DNA of 64,000 bases, taken from contig JAGKWN010000007.1 in NCBI GenBank assembly GCA_021151805.1, positions 1 through 64,000 on the forward strand, read 5' to 3'. A program made the position numbers and the translations under genes. This document shows, in pieces, positions 1-7,782 of this stretch. Source of the stretch: Cytophagaceae bacterium. Lineage in GTDB: Bacteria; Bacteroidota; Bacteroidia; Cytophagales; Cytophagaceae. The notes beneath the pieces were generated by a model. It worked only from the letters and a program-made list of their open reading frames with translations. It did no database searches and was not told the origin of the DNA. Within the stretch, counting starts at the first letter, position 1; each line of letters starts with the position of its first letter.

Positions 1-84
1 TCATAATTCATAATTCATAATTCATAATTCATAATTCATAATTCATAATTCATAATTCATAATTCATAATTCATAATTCATAAT
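1..84. repeat. 12-copy heptanucleotide tandem repeat (TCATAAT)
   Basis: Twelve perfect head-to-tail copies of the 7-bp unit TCATAAT run from the first base to 84 and probably continue upstream of the window. The array stops 8 bp before the ATG of the KefF-like gene, so it lies in that gene's leader or promoter-proximal region. Seven is not a multiple of three, and in-frame TAA codons prevent read-through into the gene. Confidence 0.95.
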
Positions 85-92
85 TTCATTTT

Positions 93-689
93 ATGAAAAA
101 AGTTTTGATTCTGTTCGCACACCCGCGGATGGAGAAGTCCAGGGCAAATACGCTTTTGTTGAAACAAATCCCAACAGCAGATAACATAACCTTTCATGAT
201 CTGTATGAATTGTATCCGGATTTTAATATTGATGTTGAAGCAGAAAAACAATTGTTGCTCGAACACGATATCATCATTCTGCAACACCCGTTTTATTGGT
301 ATAGTTGTCCGCCGTTAATGAAGCAGTGGATCGACATGGTGCTTGAATTCGGCTGGGCTTATGGTCCGGGTGGTACAGCACTGAAGGATAAAATCATGTT
401 CAATGCAATTACTACCGGCGGTGCAGATACCGCTTACAGAACCGAAGGACATAACCGTTACACGGTACACGAATATTTACGTCCTTTTGAACAGACTGCT
501 TATTTGTGTAAAATGATTTACTTCCCTCCATTCCTGGTGCAGGGTACACATCGGATAACAGATGAAGACTTATGGAGAATGTCTGAACAGTATCTGATTT
601 TATTAACGAAAATGTCGCAAGGGAATTTTACTGAATCGCATATCAAGCAGATCGATTATTTAAATGAAATCTGCGTGAAATCAATATAG
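93..689 (+). CDS. KefF/KefG-like NAD(P)H:quinone oxidoreductase (flavodoxin fold)
   Basis: A 198-residue protein of the flavodoxin-like NAD(P)H oxidoreductase family. These flavoproteins are cytoplasmic ancillary subunits of glutathione-gated potassium efflux systems, or stand-alone quinone reductases. The N-terminal VLILFAHPR segment matches the first beta strand and FMN phosphate loop. HPFYWYSCPPLMKQWID (about residues 65-81) and the GWAYG segment (about 87-91) are family hallmarks. The gene ends 9 bp before a KefB/KefC-type antiporter, so the two probably form an operon and a gated K+ efflux unit. The start at 93 is the first ATG after a heptamer repeat, and no Shine-Dalgarno site is visible. 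The role is firm at family level; gating of the neighbour is inferred from gene order. Confidence 0.88.
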   Translation: MKKVLILFAHPRMEKSRANTLLLKQIPTADNITFHDLYELYPDFNIDVEAEKQLLLEHDIIILQHPFYWYSCPPLMKQWIDMVLEFGWAYGPGGTALKDKIMFNAITTGGADTAYRTEGHNRYTVHEYLRPFEQTAYLCKMIYFPPFLVQGTHRITDEDLWRMSEQYLILLTKMSQGNFTESHIKQIDYLNEICVKSI

Positions 690-698
690 TCTACAATT

Positions 699-2588
699 AT
701 GGAAAACAGTTTATTGTTTCAAACAGTTATTTATTTAAGCGCGTCGGTTGTGTGTGTGCCGATCGCGAAGCGTTTTGCCTTGGGCTCCGTATTGGGTTAC
801 CTGTTGGCAGGTATGCTCATTGGGCCTTTTGTATTGGGCTTTGTGGGAAAGGAGGGGAAAGCGGTGATGCACTTCGCAGAATTCGGGGTGGTGATGATGC
901 TCTTCATGATTGGTTTGGAGCTGAATCCGGCACATCTCTGGAAAATACGGAAGCAAATCGTAGGTGTAGGTTTGTCGCAAGTGCTGATCACTACTGCAGC
1001 GGTTATGGGTATTGGTATTGCGGCAGGTTTGGCATGGCAAAGTTCGTTGGCAATTGGCTTTGCATTTGCAATGTCATCAACAGCCATTGTCTTGCAAACA
1101 TTAAAAGAAAAAGGTCTGATGTTAACACCCGCCGGTCAATCTTCCTTTTCAGTGTTGCTCTTCCAGGACGTTTCCGTGATTCCAATTCTTGCTATTTTGC
1201 CGTTGCTGGTATTCATGCCCGGAGCAGCATCTGAAGTACATAGCGGCGGCGCCATAGATGATTTGCCAAACTGGTTGCAGACAATTATTGTATTTGCATC
1301 CGTAGGGGTAGTGGTATTACTTGGTAGATATGCGATTGTTCCTCTGTTGCGGATGATCACAAAAACACACATGCGTGAATTGTTTACCGCAAGTGCGTTA
1401 TTGATTGTTGCCGGTATTACACTGTTGATGCTGAGAGTAGGGCTTAGCCCTGCATTAGGTACGTTTCTAGCGGGCGTAATCCTGGCGAACAGTGAATTCA
1501 AACATGAACTCGAATCGGACCTGGAGCCATTTAAAGGATTGTTCCTTGGTTTGTTTTTTATTGCTGTCGGGGCGTCTATTGATTTTAGATTGGTGTACGA
1601 AAAATGGTTGAATATTGCTTTGATCACTTTTAGTATTGTTGCGGTGAAAGCATTGATATTATTTTTGATCGGAAAGAAGGCAAAATTATCATTGGACCAG
1701 AATCTGGTTTTTGCCATTGGTTTATCACAGATTGGTGAATTCGCCTTTGTGTTATTTTCATTCATAGGGACACACAATATTTTAACACCGGCACAAACAG
1801 ATATGATGCTTGCTGTAACAGCGCTAAGCATGACCAGTACACCACTGCTGACGATCGTAGCAGATAAGTGGATCTTACCGAGGATTGTAGAGGGGGAAAA
1901 TAAAAAATTTGAAAAACAAGCAGATGAAGTAGATGAACGGAACGATGTATTACTGGTGGGCTTTGGCCATTTCGGGACTACGATTGCGCGCTTTCTACGT
2001 GCCAATGGTATCGTTGCAACTGTACTGGATAACAATTCCGATCAGGTAGATCTGCTGCGGAAAATGGGCTTCAAAGTATTTTATGGAGATGGCTCGCGCG
2101 CTGATATCTTAGAAGCTGCTGGCGCATCAACTGCTAAGATACTTATTATCGCGATTGATTCTCCTGAATTGAATCTGGCCATTGTGAAAACAGTAAAGAA
2201 ACATTTTCCTAACCTGGAGATCATGGTGCGTTCTAAAAACCGAATGGATACCTACGACTTGCTGGATGAAGACATTCATCATATATACCGCGAGCACCTG
2301 GATACCTCTGTTCGATTGGGAGTTGATGTAATGAAAAAATTAGGATACAGAACATATTCAGCATTTCGTGCCGGCCAGAATTTTATAAAATACGATGAGG
2401 CTGCTTTATTAACGCTGTCAAAAAACCGTAAAGACATGAAAGTTTATATTTCTGTGGTGCGCGAACAGATTGCTTTGCAGGAAGAGTTATTACAAAACGA
2501 TAGCCAGATCATTCCTTCTAAAAATGATCATGCCTGGGATAGCAAAGACATGCGTGAAAAAATTCTGGAGTTGGACAGCAAAAAATAA
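699..2588 (+). CDS. KefB/KefC-type monovalent cation:proton antiporter with TrkA-N domain
   Basis: A 629-residue inner-membrane protein. The first about 380 residues form a CPA2 Na+/H+ exchanger domain of roughly a dozen hydrophobic helices. It is followed by a cytoplasmic RCK/TrkA-N domain, whose Rossmann motif GFGHFG lies at about residues 420-425 with the downstream GDGSRADIL segment. The length is close to KefB/KefC (about 600-620). Such proteins exchange K+ for H+ and protect against electrophiles or osmotic change. The gene follows its KefF-like partner by 9 bp, which supports a two-gene efflux operon. The exact gating ligand, glutathione adducts in E. coli, cannot be read from the sequence; Bacteroidota often lack glutathione, so another signal may be used. 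Confidence 0.92.
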   Translation: MENSLLFQTVIYLSASVVCVPIAKRFALGSVLGYLLAGMLIGPFVLGFVGKEGKAVMHFAEFGVVMMLFMIGLELNPAHLWKIRKQIVGVGLSQVLITTAAVMGIGIAAGLAWQSSLAIGFAFAMSSTAIVLQTLKEKGLMLTPAGQSSFSVLLFQDVSVIPILAILPLLVFMPGAASEVHSGGAIDDLPNWLQTIIVFASVGVVVLLGRYAIVPLLRMITKTHMRELFTASALLIVAGITLLMLRVGLSPALGTFLAGVILANSEFKHELESDLEPFKGLFLGLFFIAVGASIDFRLVYEKWLNIALITFSIVAVKALILFLIGKKAKLSLDQNLVFAIGLSQIGEFAFVLFSFIGTHNILTPAQTDMMLAVTALSMTSTPLLTIVADKWILPRIVEGENKKFEKQADEVDERNDVLLVGFGHFGTTIARFLRANGIVATVLDNNSDQVDLLRKMGFKVFYGDGSRADILEAAGASTAKILIIAIDSPELNLAIVKTVKKHFPNLEIMVRSKNRMDTYDLLDEDIHHIYREHLDTSVRLGVDVMKKLGYRTYSAFRAGQNFIKYDEAALLTLSKNRKDMKVYISVVREQIALQEELLQNDSQIIPSKNDHAWDSKDMREKILELDSKK

Positions 2589-2597
2589 GGATAAAGT

Positions 2598-2629
2598 ATT
2601 GTGCACCATTAATCCCTTTCCTACCTTTA
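2598..2629 (+). promoter_or_regulatory. Bacteroidota-type promoter for the lipoprotein gene
   Basis: ATTG at 2598-2601 and TACCTTTA at 2622-2629 are separated by 20 bp, close to the Bacteroidota sigma-A consensus TTTG-N19/21-TAnnTTTG. The start codon of the lipoprotein lies 24 bp downstream. Confidence 0.5.
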
Positions 2630-2652
2630 TTGAAACACTAACCTTTTTAAAA

Positions 2653-3261
2653 ATGAAACAGTTTTTATTATTCATGTCACTGATGGGTTCGATGATGCTT
2701 TTCAGCTGCTCATCAACAACCATGCAAAGCAGCTGGAAAGCCCCGGGAGCAAGCTATACGAAAGAACAATTTAAAAAAGTAATGGTTGTGGCGCTTTTTA
2801 AAGATGAAACAACAAGACGAATTGCTGAAGATAAAATAGCTGCCAAAAATCCTGCATTCCATGCATCTTATATGTCTCTTGGTCCGGATCAGCAAAATAT
2901 GGATGAAGCAACATTTAAAGAATTTGTAAAGAAAGATGGCTACGACGCTGTATTGACGCTACATTTGGTTGATGTACAAAGCAGCACATCTTATGTACCT
3001 GGCACATACCAGGGCGGTTACTATGGCTGGTATGGTATGAACTATGGCGGATTCTATTCTCCGGGATATTATACGGAAGATAAAAATTACATCATCGAAA
3101 CAAACGTGTTTTCTGTTTCTCAGGATAAGTTACTTTGGTCTGGTGTTACGTCTACCTTAAATCCAACAAACATTAACAGAACCATTGATGAAGTGTGGGA
3201 TGCGGTTATCACAAGAATGAAAAAAGAAAAATTCCTTGTAGTAGAACCTGTTCAGAAGTAA
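2653..3261 (+). CDS. DUF4136-like lipoprotein
   Basis: A predicted lipoprotein of 202 residues. The start was placed at the ATG at 2653, not at an upstream in-frame ATG inside the antiporter gene, because it gives a clean lipoprotein signal (MKQFLLFMSLMGSMMLFSC) with lipobox LFSC at about 16-19. The mature part begins with SSWKAPG, followed by a strand-rich region that resembles DUF4136 proteins in its pattern. Residues about 115-142 are rich in Gly and Tyr. Function is unknown; the protein probably sits on a membrane facing the periplasm. A promoter precedes it and a long hairpin follows, so it is probably monocistronic. Confidence 0.8.
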   Translation: MKQFLLFMSLMGSMMLFSCSSTTMQSSWKAPGASYTKEQFKKVMVVALFKDETTRRIAEDKIAAKNPAFHASYMSLGPDQQNMDEATFKEFVKKDGYDAVLTLHLVDVQSSTSYVPGTYQGGYYGWYGMNYGGFYSPGYYTEDKNYIIETNVFSVSQDKLLWSGVTSTLNPTNINRTIDEVWDAVITRMKKEKFLVVEPVQK

Positions 3262-3292
3262 TTTACTTCATATCAATAGCTGAATAAAATTC

Positions 3293-3361
3293 CAAAACCC
3301 AAATAACAAATTCCAAACTGCTGATAATACTATCTGTTTGGAATTTGTTATTTGGGTTTTG
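3293..3361. terminator. Long bidirectional hairpin terminator with 7-bp internal periodicity
   Basis: Two perfectly complementary 26-base arms (3293-3318 and 3336-3361) are separated by a 17-base loop and followed by a T run, between convergent genes. The arms have a visible 7-bp rhythm (CCCAAAT, AACAAAT, TCCAAAC). It can stop transcription from both sides. Confidence 0.85.
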
Positions 3362-3375
3362 TTTTTTTACTTAGT

Positions 3376-3942
3376 TTATCCTAGCCTTTTTTGAATTAAA
3401 CCTTCGACTGTTTTACAAAACGTTTGTGGGTTCATGGTTCGCCAGTTTACGACTTCAAGCGTGCCACCGAAATTGATGTAATAATCAAGATTGAATTTTT
3501 TCCATTCTTCCAGTACGTGTTCACGAAAGTTGATGGCAGCGATCCATCCATCTTCAATTTCTTCAAACCATTCTGCATAGTATTCATCATCACTGCCATG
3601 AAAATTCATGATGTTCTCGCCGACCAAAATGTATTTAGTAATACCTTCTGCAAGCAGCAAGTCAATCACATTGCGTTTTAAATGCATGATATCGTTGTGC
3701 AAGGTATCGTTCCATTCGCCTAAAAATTCGATCACAACAACCTGTTCGTCGTAATCTGCAAAAATAATTTTTATGTATAATGTTTCAGAACCTATATAAT
3801 CCCATAGCGGATGGATATAATACCCATAAATGGAATTGGTATAATATTCGGTATTGTATTCCGCTTCATAAAAGGGAGACCGAGGGTCTTCAGCAGAAGA
3901 ATAAGTTTCTTCCCAATTATAAAACGGTTCAATCTCATGCAT
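3376..3942 (-). CDS. Conserved hypothetical acidic protein downstream of murQ
   Basis: A 188-residue soluble protein with no signal peptide or membrane segment. It is strongly acidic and rich in Tyr, Trp and Phe: the N-terminal 60 residues hold many Tyr, and the centre has a DDEYYAEWFEEIEDGW stretch. I do not recognise a domain. Its start overlaps the end of murQ by 8 bp, so it is translationally coupled to it and probably made with the MurNAc enzymes. That context does not by itself establish a role in amino-sugar recycling. Confidence 0.75.
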   Translation of the reverse strand: MHEIEPFYNWEETYSSAEDPRSPFYEAEYNTEYYTNSIYGYYIHPLWDYIGSETLYIKIIFADYDEQVVVIEFLGEWNDTLHNDIMHLKRNVIDLLLAEGITKYILVGENIMNFHGSDDEYYAEWFEEIEDGWIAAINFREHVLEEWKKFNLDYYINFGGTLEVVNWRTMNPQTFCKTVEGLIQKRLG

Positions 3943-4747
3943 GGCCTTTATATGCGTTTATGGCATTGCGTACATTGTTGCCGTTTTCTTCAAGAAGTTT
4001 TTTTGCCTTATCTGCGTCAATGTTCAATTCATCCATGATCATGCGCACACCGCGGTCTACAAGTTTTAAATTGCTCAGCTGCATATCTACCATCTTGTTT
4101 CCTTTTACTTTTCCAAGCTGAATCATGACAGCAGTAGAGATCATATTCAGGGCAAGCTTTTGAGCGGTACCAGCTTTCATACGGGTGCTGCCGGTAACGA
4201 ATTCAGGTCCCGTAATTATTTCTACAGGATAATCACAGGCTGCAGCAACAGCAGAGCCAGGATTGCATACAATACAGCCGGTATTAATACCAGCTTCTTT
4301 CGCTGCTTTTAAACCACCAATCACATAAGGTGTTCTGCCGGAAGCTGCAATACCGATTACAGTATCTGTTGTATTGATATCATATGCTTTCAGATCAAGC
4401 CAGGCTTGGGTGGCATTGTCTTCCGCAAATTCAACAGCTTTGCGTATAGCGCTATCGCCGCCGGCAATAATGCCAACGACCATGCCTTGTGGTACACCGT
4501 ATGTTGGTGGACATTCAGAGGCGTCTACCACACCAAGTCTACCGCTGGTGCCGGCGCCGATGTAAAATAAGCGGCCGCCATTTTTCATGCGCGGTACGAT
4601 AGAATTGATCAGCGCTTCTAATTGCGGTAATGCTTTTTCAATCGCAAGCGGTACCGTCTTGTCTTCTTTATTGATGTTAGTCAGTAAATCTGAAACAGAC
4701 ATCTGTTCCAGGTTTGAATAGTTTGAAGAGGATTCAGTTATATTCAT
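3935..4747 (-). CDS. murQ: N-acetylmuramic acid 6-phosphate etherase
   Basis: A 270-residue SIS-fold enzyme that cleaves the lactyl ether of MurNAc-6-phosphate to GlcNAc-6-phosphate and D-lactate in peptidoglycan recycling. FYIGAGTSGRLGVVDASECPPT (about residues 61-82) is the sugar-phosphate loop with the family's Ser and Glu residues, and GIAASGRTPYV (about 132-142) is the second signature. TGSTRMKAGTAQK (about 186-198) is also diagnostic. The C-terminal helical part resembles the UBA-like domain of longer family members. The gene overlaps an upstream sugar kinase by 4 bp (ATGA), so the kinase likely supplies its substrate. No PTS transporter gene is adjacent. Confidence 0.96.
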   Translation of the reverse strand: MNITESSSNYSNLEQMSVSDLLTNINKEDKTVPLAIEKALPQLEALINSIVPRMKNGGRLFYIGAGTSGRLGVVDASECPPTYGVPQGMVVGIIAGGDSAIRKAVEFAEDNATQAWLDLKAYDINTTDTVIGIAASGRTPYVIGGLKAAKEAGINTGCIVCNPGSAVAAACDYPVEIITGPEFVTGSTRMKAGTAQKLALNMISTAVMIQLGKVKGNKMVDMQLSNLKLVDRGVRMIMDELNIDADKAKKLLEENGNNVRNAINAYKGHA

Positions 4748-5598
4748 AACGTGTGTTTCAAATGATATTCTTTTAAACCCTGCATCGGGTCGTCAACGAT
4801 TTTATCAATTTTTACTTTTTTATCAGCAGCTACTTTTTCAAGTGCTTCTCTTAAATGTAATCCAATAGAACCTATGAAGCGTACAGGAAGTTTATCAAAA
4901 TTTTCGTAGCGGCAAATACAATTGTCAAACAGCAAGCGGAAGTTTTCTTCAATCAACCCGTTCAGGTAAGCTTCTGATTTGTGTAAGATCGCAAACGGCG
5001 CCAGAGAAGCAAGATAGCGGTTGGGGAAAGGTTTTTTGTATACCTTATCCATGATATCGCTTTTACGGTCTGCCGTGAAAACTTCAAAGCGGGCGCGCAC
5101 ATCTGCAGGCATGGCTTCACGGATATAATCACACGCCAGCAGTTTTCCTAAGAAACCGCCACTGCCTTCATCACCCATATACAGGCCAAGGGAATTTATA
5201 TTTCGTACAATTTTTTTTCCATCGTAATAACACGTGTTTGATCCTGTGCCGCTGATACAGCAGATGCCCGCTTCATCGCCAAGTACAGAGCGTGCCGCAG
5301 CAATCAGATCGCTGTCAACATGTACAGAACAATTATTGAAAAGAGGAGAGATAGCTCTGGCTACTACAGCTTGTTGTGCGGGTAGTTCGCAACCTGCACC
5401 GTAAAAATAAACAGCAGTGATTAAATGCATCTGCGGAAGATTCGGAACAAGTTCTTTCTGTAAAGCTTCCTGAATTTCTTCTACTGTTTGATAGTAGGGA
5501 TTTATGCCGGTTGTGCGGATGGAGAAATCAGTCCCCTGATTTTTTCCGGTAAACAACCAGTTTGCTTTTGTTGAACCACTGTCGACGATTGCAATCAT
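4744..5598 (-). CDS. BadF/BadG-type amino-sugar kinase (putative MurNAc/GlcNAc kinase)
   Basis: A 284-residue protein of the ASKHA superfamily, BadF/BadG/BcrA/BcrD or N-acetylglucosamine kinase branch. The N-terminal DSGSTKANW (residues 6-14) is the phosphate-1 loop, ISGTGSN (about 125-131) is phosphate-2, and GDEGSGGFLG (about 152-161) is also typical. It overlaps murQ by 4 bp in a translationally coupled order. From memory, Tannerella uses a kinase of this type (MurK) to phosphorylate MurNAc next to MurQ, so ATP-dependent phosphorylation of free MurNAc and/or GlcNAc is the most likely role. Substrate preference cannot be decided from the sequence. Confidence 0.85.
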   Translation of the reverse strand: MIAIVDSGSTKANWLFTGKNQGTDFSIRTTGINPYYQTVEEIQEALQKELVPNLPQMHLITAVYFYGAGCELPAQQAVVARAISPLFNNCSVHVDSDLIAAARSVLGDEAGICCISGTGSNTCYYDGKKIVRNINSLGLYMGDEGSGGFLGKLLACDYIREAMPADVRARFEVFTADRKSDIMDKVYKKPFPNRYLASLAPFAILHKSEAYLNGLIEENFRLLFDNCICRYENFDKLPVRFIGSIGLHLREALEKVAADKKVKIDKIVDDPMQGLKEYHLKHTL

Positions 5599-5603
5599 GT
5601 TTA

Positions 5604-5638
5604 TTAGTTGCTAGTTTCTAGGTGCTAGTTGTTAGATA
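5604..5638. repeat. Heptad CTAG repeat array, left arm
   Basis: Five consecutive 7-bp units each begin with CTAG or TTAG (for example TTAGTTG, CTAGTTT). The phase is exact from 5604 to 5638. It lies just upstream of the kinase start codon at 5598 and is in opposite orientation to a second array at 5704-5760. Confidence 0.8.
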
Positions 5639-5703
5639 ACCACCTAGTTTAAATTTTTATTTTGAGTATTATCCAACGTTTTATTTGCCCGGCTAGAGAC
5701 CGG

Positions 5704-5760
5704 AAACTAGTATTTACAAACTAAAGTCTAGTAACTAGTAACTAACGACTAGCAACTAGC
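5704..5760. repeat. Heptad CTAG repeat array, right arm, overlapping a stop codon
   Basis: CTAG or CTAA recurs in exact 7-bp phase at 5707, 5721, 5728, 5735, 5742, 5749 and 5756, with a decayed unit at 5714. Orientation is inverted relative to the array at 5604-5638. The unit at 5742 supplies the stop codon of the minus-strand cytochrome b5-like gene, and its last residues (LVASR) are encoded by the repeat. Confidence 0.8.
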
Positions 5761-6002
5761 TTTCCTACCACCGCAAACGTGTCAAATACATTTTGTGTAT
5801 GCGGAGCATCTTTCATTTCATCTGTCAGATCCTGTCCGGCCCAGTGCTCATAATGCTTGCCATTGCGCCATAGTTTTGATCGGGAAACATCGTAGATCAG
5901 CCCGTTGAAGGCACACCAGATTTCCGGTTTGTCTTGTCCGTTGCGCAATGCCAGCTGGCTTTTGGTATACTCTTTTAAAGGAGCATCAGATGAGTTTAGC
6001 AT
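5742..6002 (-). CDS. Small cytochrome b5-like heme/steroid-binding domain protein
   Basis: An 86-residue protein matching the cytochrome b5-like heme/steroid-binding fold: YTKSQLALRNGQDKPEIW then FNGLIYDVSRSKLWRNGKHYEHWAGQDLT and a C-terminal FAVVGKL. His44 in KHYEHWAGQD and nearby residues occupy the usual ligand-binding region. There is no signal peptide, so it appears cytoplasmic. It overlaps the upstream arginase-fold gene by 17 bp and is likely co-translated with it. The last five residues and stop codon lie inside a heptad repeat, so the C-terminus may vary between strains. Whether it binds heme or another hydrophobic ligand is open. Confidence 0.8.
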   Translation of the reverse strand: MLNSSDAPLKEYTKSQLALRNGQDKPEIWCAFNGLIYDVSRSKLWRNGKHYEHWAGQDLTDEMKDAPHTQNVFDTFAVVGKLVASR

Positions 6003-7143
6003 GCGTGTTGATCCAACGGTATGGTAATTCGCCTCTGTTGGCGGTTAAATAATCCGAGTATGCGCAAGGAATGATTGAGTTTCGTGCATACTGATGTTTG
6101 TTATTAGGGAAAGGAACTTCCAGCCACCACTTCTCCGTCTGCAGATGCTTGTAGAATGTAAGCTGCGAAGGTTCGCCTTGCATAGGTACAATGTATCGTA
6201 CATACTTTGTGCTTTCAAAATCTGAATCTTCCTTGCGGTTATAAAAACCTTCAATGAAATACCAGATCATGGTAGCAATCACTGAAGCCGTTTGTCTCCG
6301 TTCGTCAAACAAGGGATTGTATTCATAAATACCTAAAGAGGTTAGTTTTGAGTTGAGGCCTGCATACCAGCAGATCTGGCAGGCTTCTTCGCCGGTTAAA
6401 CCGAATGGTTGAGCGTTGGCATTGCCTGCTGCGTCGCTGTGTCTGATGGCTGTTATATCAAAAGTCATCATGTCAGCATCGCGGATCACAGGTTCTATTT
6501 CATCCAAGTTCTCGCGCATCTGGCCGATGCGGTACATTTCGAAATATAATTTTTCAAGAACGTTCAACGTTTCCTGATCAGTCAGGTATGTTTGATACGC
6601 AAGTTGTGAAAAGTTGAACAGGAAATTCGGTTCATGCAGTAAGATGCGGTGCAAATGTGTTTTGCTGATATCTTCCGTCGGAATATTCATGTCAATGTAT
6701 GCATCCACATTCAACACACTGATCAGTTTGTTTGATCCTGCATAGGCCTGGAACTGGCCCAGGTCAAGGTCATGCGTACCGCCAAACAAAACAGGAACGA
6801 TGTTGATGCTTAATAAATATTCACAAACTTCTTTGATGCGTAAATAACTTTCTTCCACATTGATCCCCACACGTAGATTGCCCAAGTCAACAATGTTGTT
6901 GCTCCCCGAACCTCTGCGCAATGCATACAGTTTTTTTCGAATCTCATCAGCACCTTTTTCTGCACCGCGGTTTGTGGTTGAACCTCTTTCTTCGGATAAG
7001 CCAATCAGAGCAATATGTACGCCCTGCAATTCTGGAAAGCTGTCTTTGTAATACGTAATGGCATTGGCAAAGATGTAGGGTTCAAGTAAATCGGAAGGTT
7101 GAAGTTCAATAGAAACCGGATCAAAAAAGATGCGAAGATTCAT
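5986..7143 (-). CDS. Arginase/formimidoylglutamase-fold protein with degenerate metal site
   Basis: A 385-residue ureohydrolase-fold protein of the Bacteroidota formimidoylglutamase-like group. GGTHD (121-125, His124) corresponds to the first metal motif. The second, normally DAHxD, reads DAYID (Asp147, Tyr149, Asp151), and the third, normally DxD, reads DIT (Asp229, Thr231). At least one ligand is therefore lost in each of two motifs. The fold is kept, but a standard two-manganese hydrolase site is unlikely. A cytochrome b5-like gene overlaps its end by 17 bp. Annotation as formimidoylglutamase or arginase by homology alone could be wrong; a binding, scaffold or altered catalytic role is possible. 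The ATG at 7143 is followed by a well-conserved N-terminus. Confidence 0.8.
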   Translation of the reverse strand: MNLRIFFDPVSIELQPSDLLEPYIFANAITYYKDSFPELQGVHIALIGLSEERGSTTNRGAEKGADEIRKKLYALRRGSGSNNIVDLGNLRVGINVEESYLRIKEVCEYLLSINIVPVLFGGTHDLDLGQFQAYAGSNKLISVLNVDAYIDMNIPTEDISKTHLHRILLHEPNFLFNFSQLAYQTYLTDQETLNVLEKLYFEMYRIGQMRENLDEIEPVIRDADMMTFDITAIRHSDAAGNANAQPFGLTGEEACQICWYAGLNSKLTSLGIYEYNPLFDERRQTASVIATMIWYFIEGFYNRKEDSDFESTKYVRYIVPMQGEPSQLTFYKHLQTEKWWLEVPFPNNKHQYARNSIIPCAYSDYLTANRGELPYRWINTHAKLI

Positions 7144-7291
7144 GTGGTAGCCTATAAATTGATATCTGTAAATATAATCAAGTGAATGAATAAAAGGAAG
7201 GAAATGGGAGATATCTAATTTCTTTCACAAAAACTAGATTGGCATTAAAACAAGTTGTACAAATGCTATTTTGATTGGGTTAGGCAATAAT

Positions 7292-7588
7292 TTATATTTC
7301 AAAAAAAGCTTTTATTTCGTTGATCATATCGTCTTCAGAAATATCTCTAAACTCTTTTATAACAATATATTTTTCCAGTTCAAGCATTTCAAAATCTATA
7401 TCGTATTTGAATGGATGTATGTTTGATCGATAACTGTTAAATGTAGAAAAGTATACCATCTTATTTCCCTTTTTAATTCCAATAGCACACAAATCGGTCT
7501 CCCAATGATCAATAATTTCTATTAGTGAAAAATCAAGCTGATTTTTTAAAATGGTTATCAAATTTTTGATGCTGATATCTTTTTGCAT
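7292..7588 (-). CDS. Small hypothetical protein (98 aa)
   Basis: A 98-residue, mildly acidic soluble protein with no signal peptide, Cys pair or membrane segment. Predicted pattern is helix, four strands, helix: an N-terminal amphipathic helix (LITILKNQLDFSLIEII), a strand pair around DLCAIGIKKGNKMVYFSTF, and a C-terminal acidic helix. This resembles small immunity-type or cytoplasmic alpha-beta proteins, but I do not recognise a family. It stands alone, separated by more than 140 bp from both neighbours. Nothing around it suggests a role. Confidence 0.6.
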   Translation of the reverse strand: MQKDISIKNLITILKNQLDFSLIEIIDHWETDLCAIGIKKGNKMVYFSTFNSYRSNIHPFKYDIDFEMLELEKYIVIKEFRDISEDDMINEIKAFFEI

Positions 7589-7782
7589 AGTTTTTACAAT
7601 AACTCATTACTCCAAACCTCTTCATGTATATGTCATAAAGAGGAAAATATTTTTTTCTTTAAAAGTAGATCTTCTATGATCGTTATAAACTTTTTTCTGT
7701 ACTCAAGCAACATGGATTTTCTAGACAATTTTGTAAATCATATCATCAGTTAAATCAACTTAATCAGTTGTTCAGACAAAAT

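Noticed and set aside
1..84. CRISPR-like array
   Set aside because: The units are 7 bp and directly adjacent, with no spacers or cas genes, so it is a simple tandem repeat.
1136..2035. A 299-residue minus-strand open frame opposite the antiporter gene
   Set aside because: It is antisense to a clear KefB/KefC coding region, low in domain signal and has no promoter or neighbour on that strand.
2470..2652. An N-terminal extension of the lipoprotein from an upstream ATG
   Set aside because: The extension lies inside the antiporter gene; the start at 2653 gives a perfect lipoprotein signal and has its own promoter.
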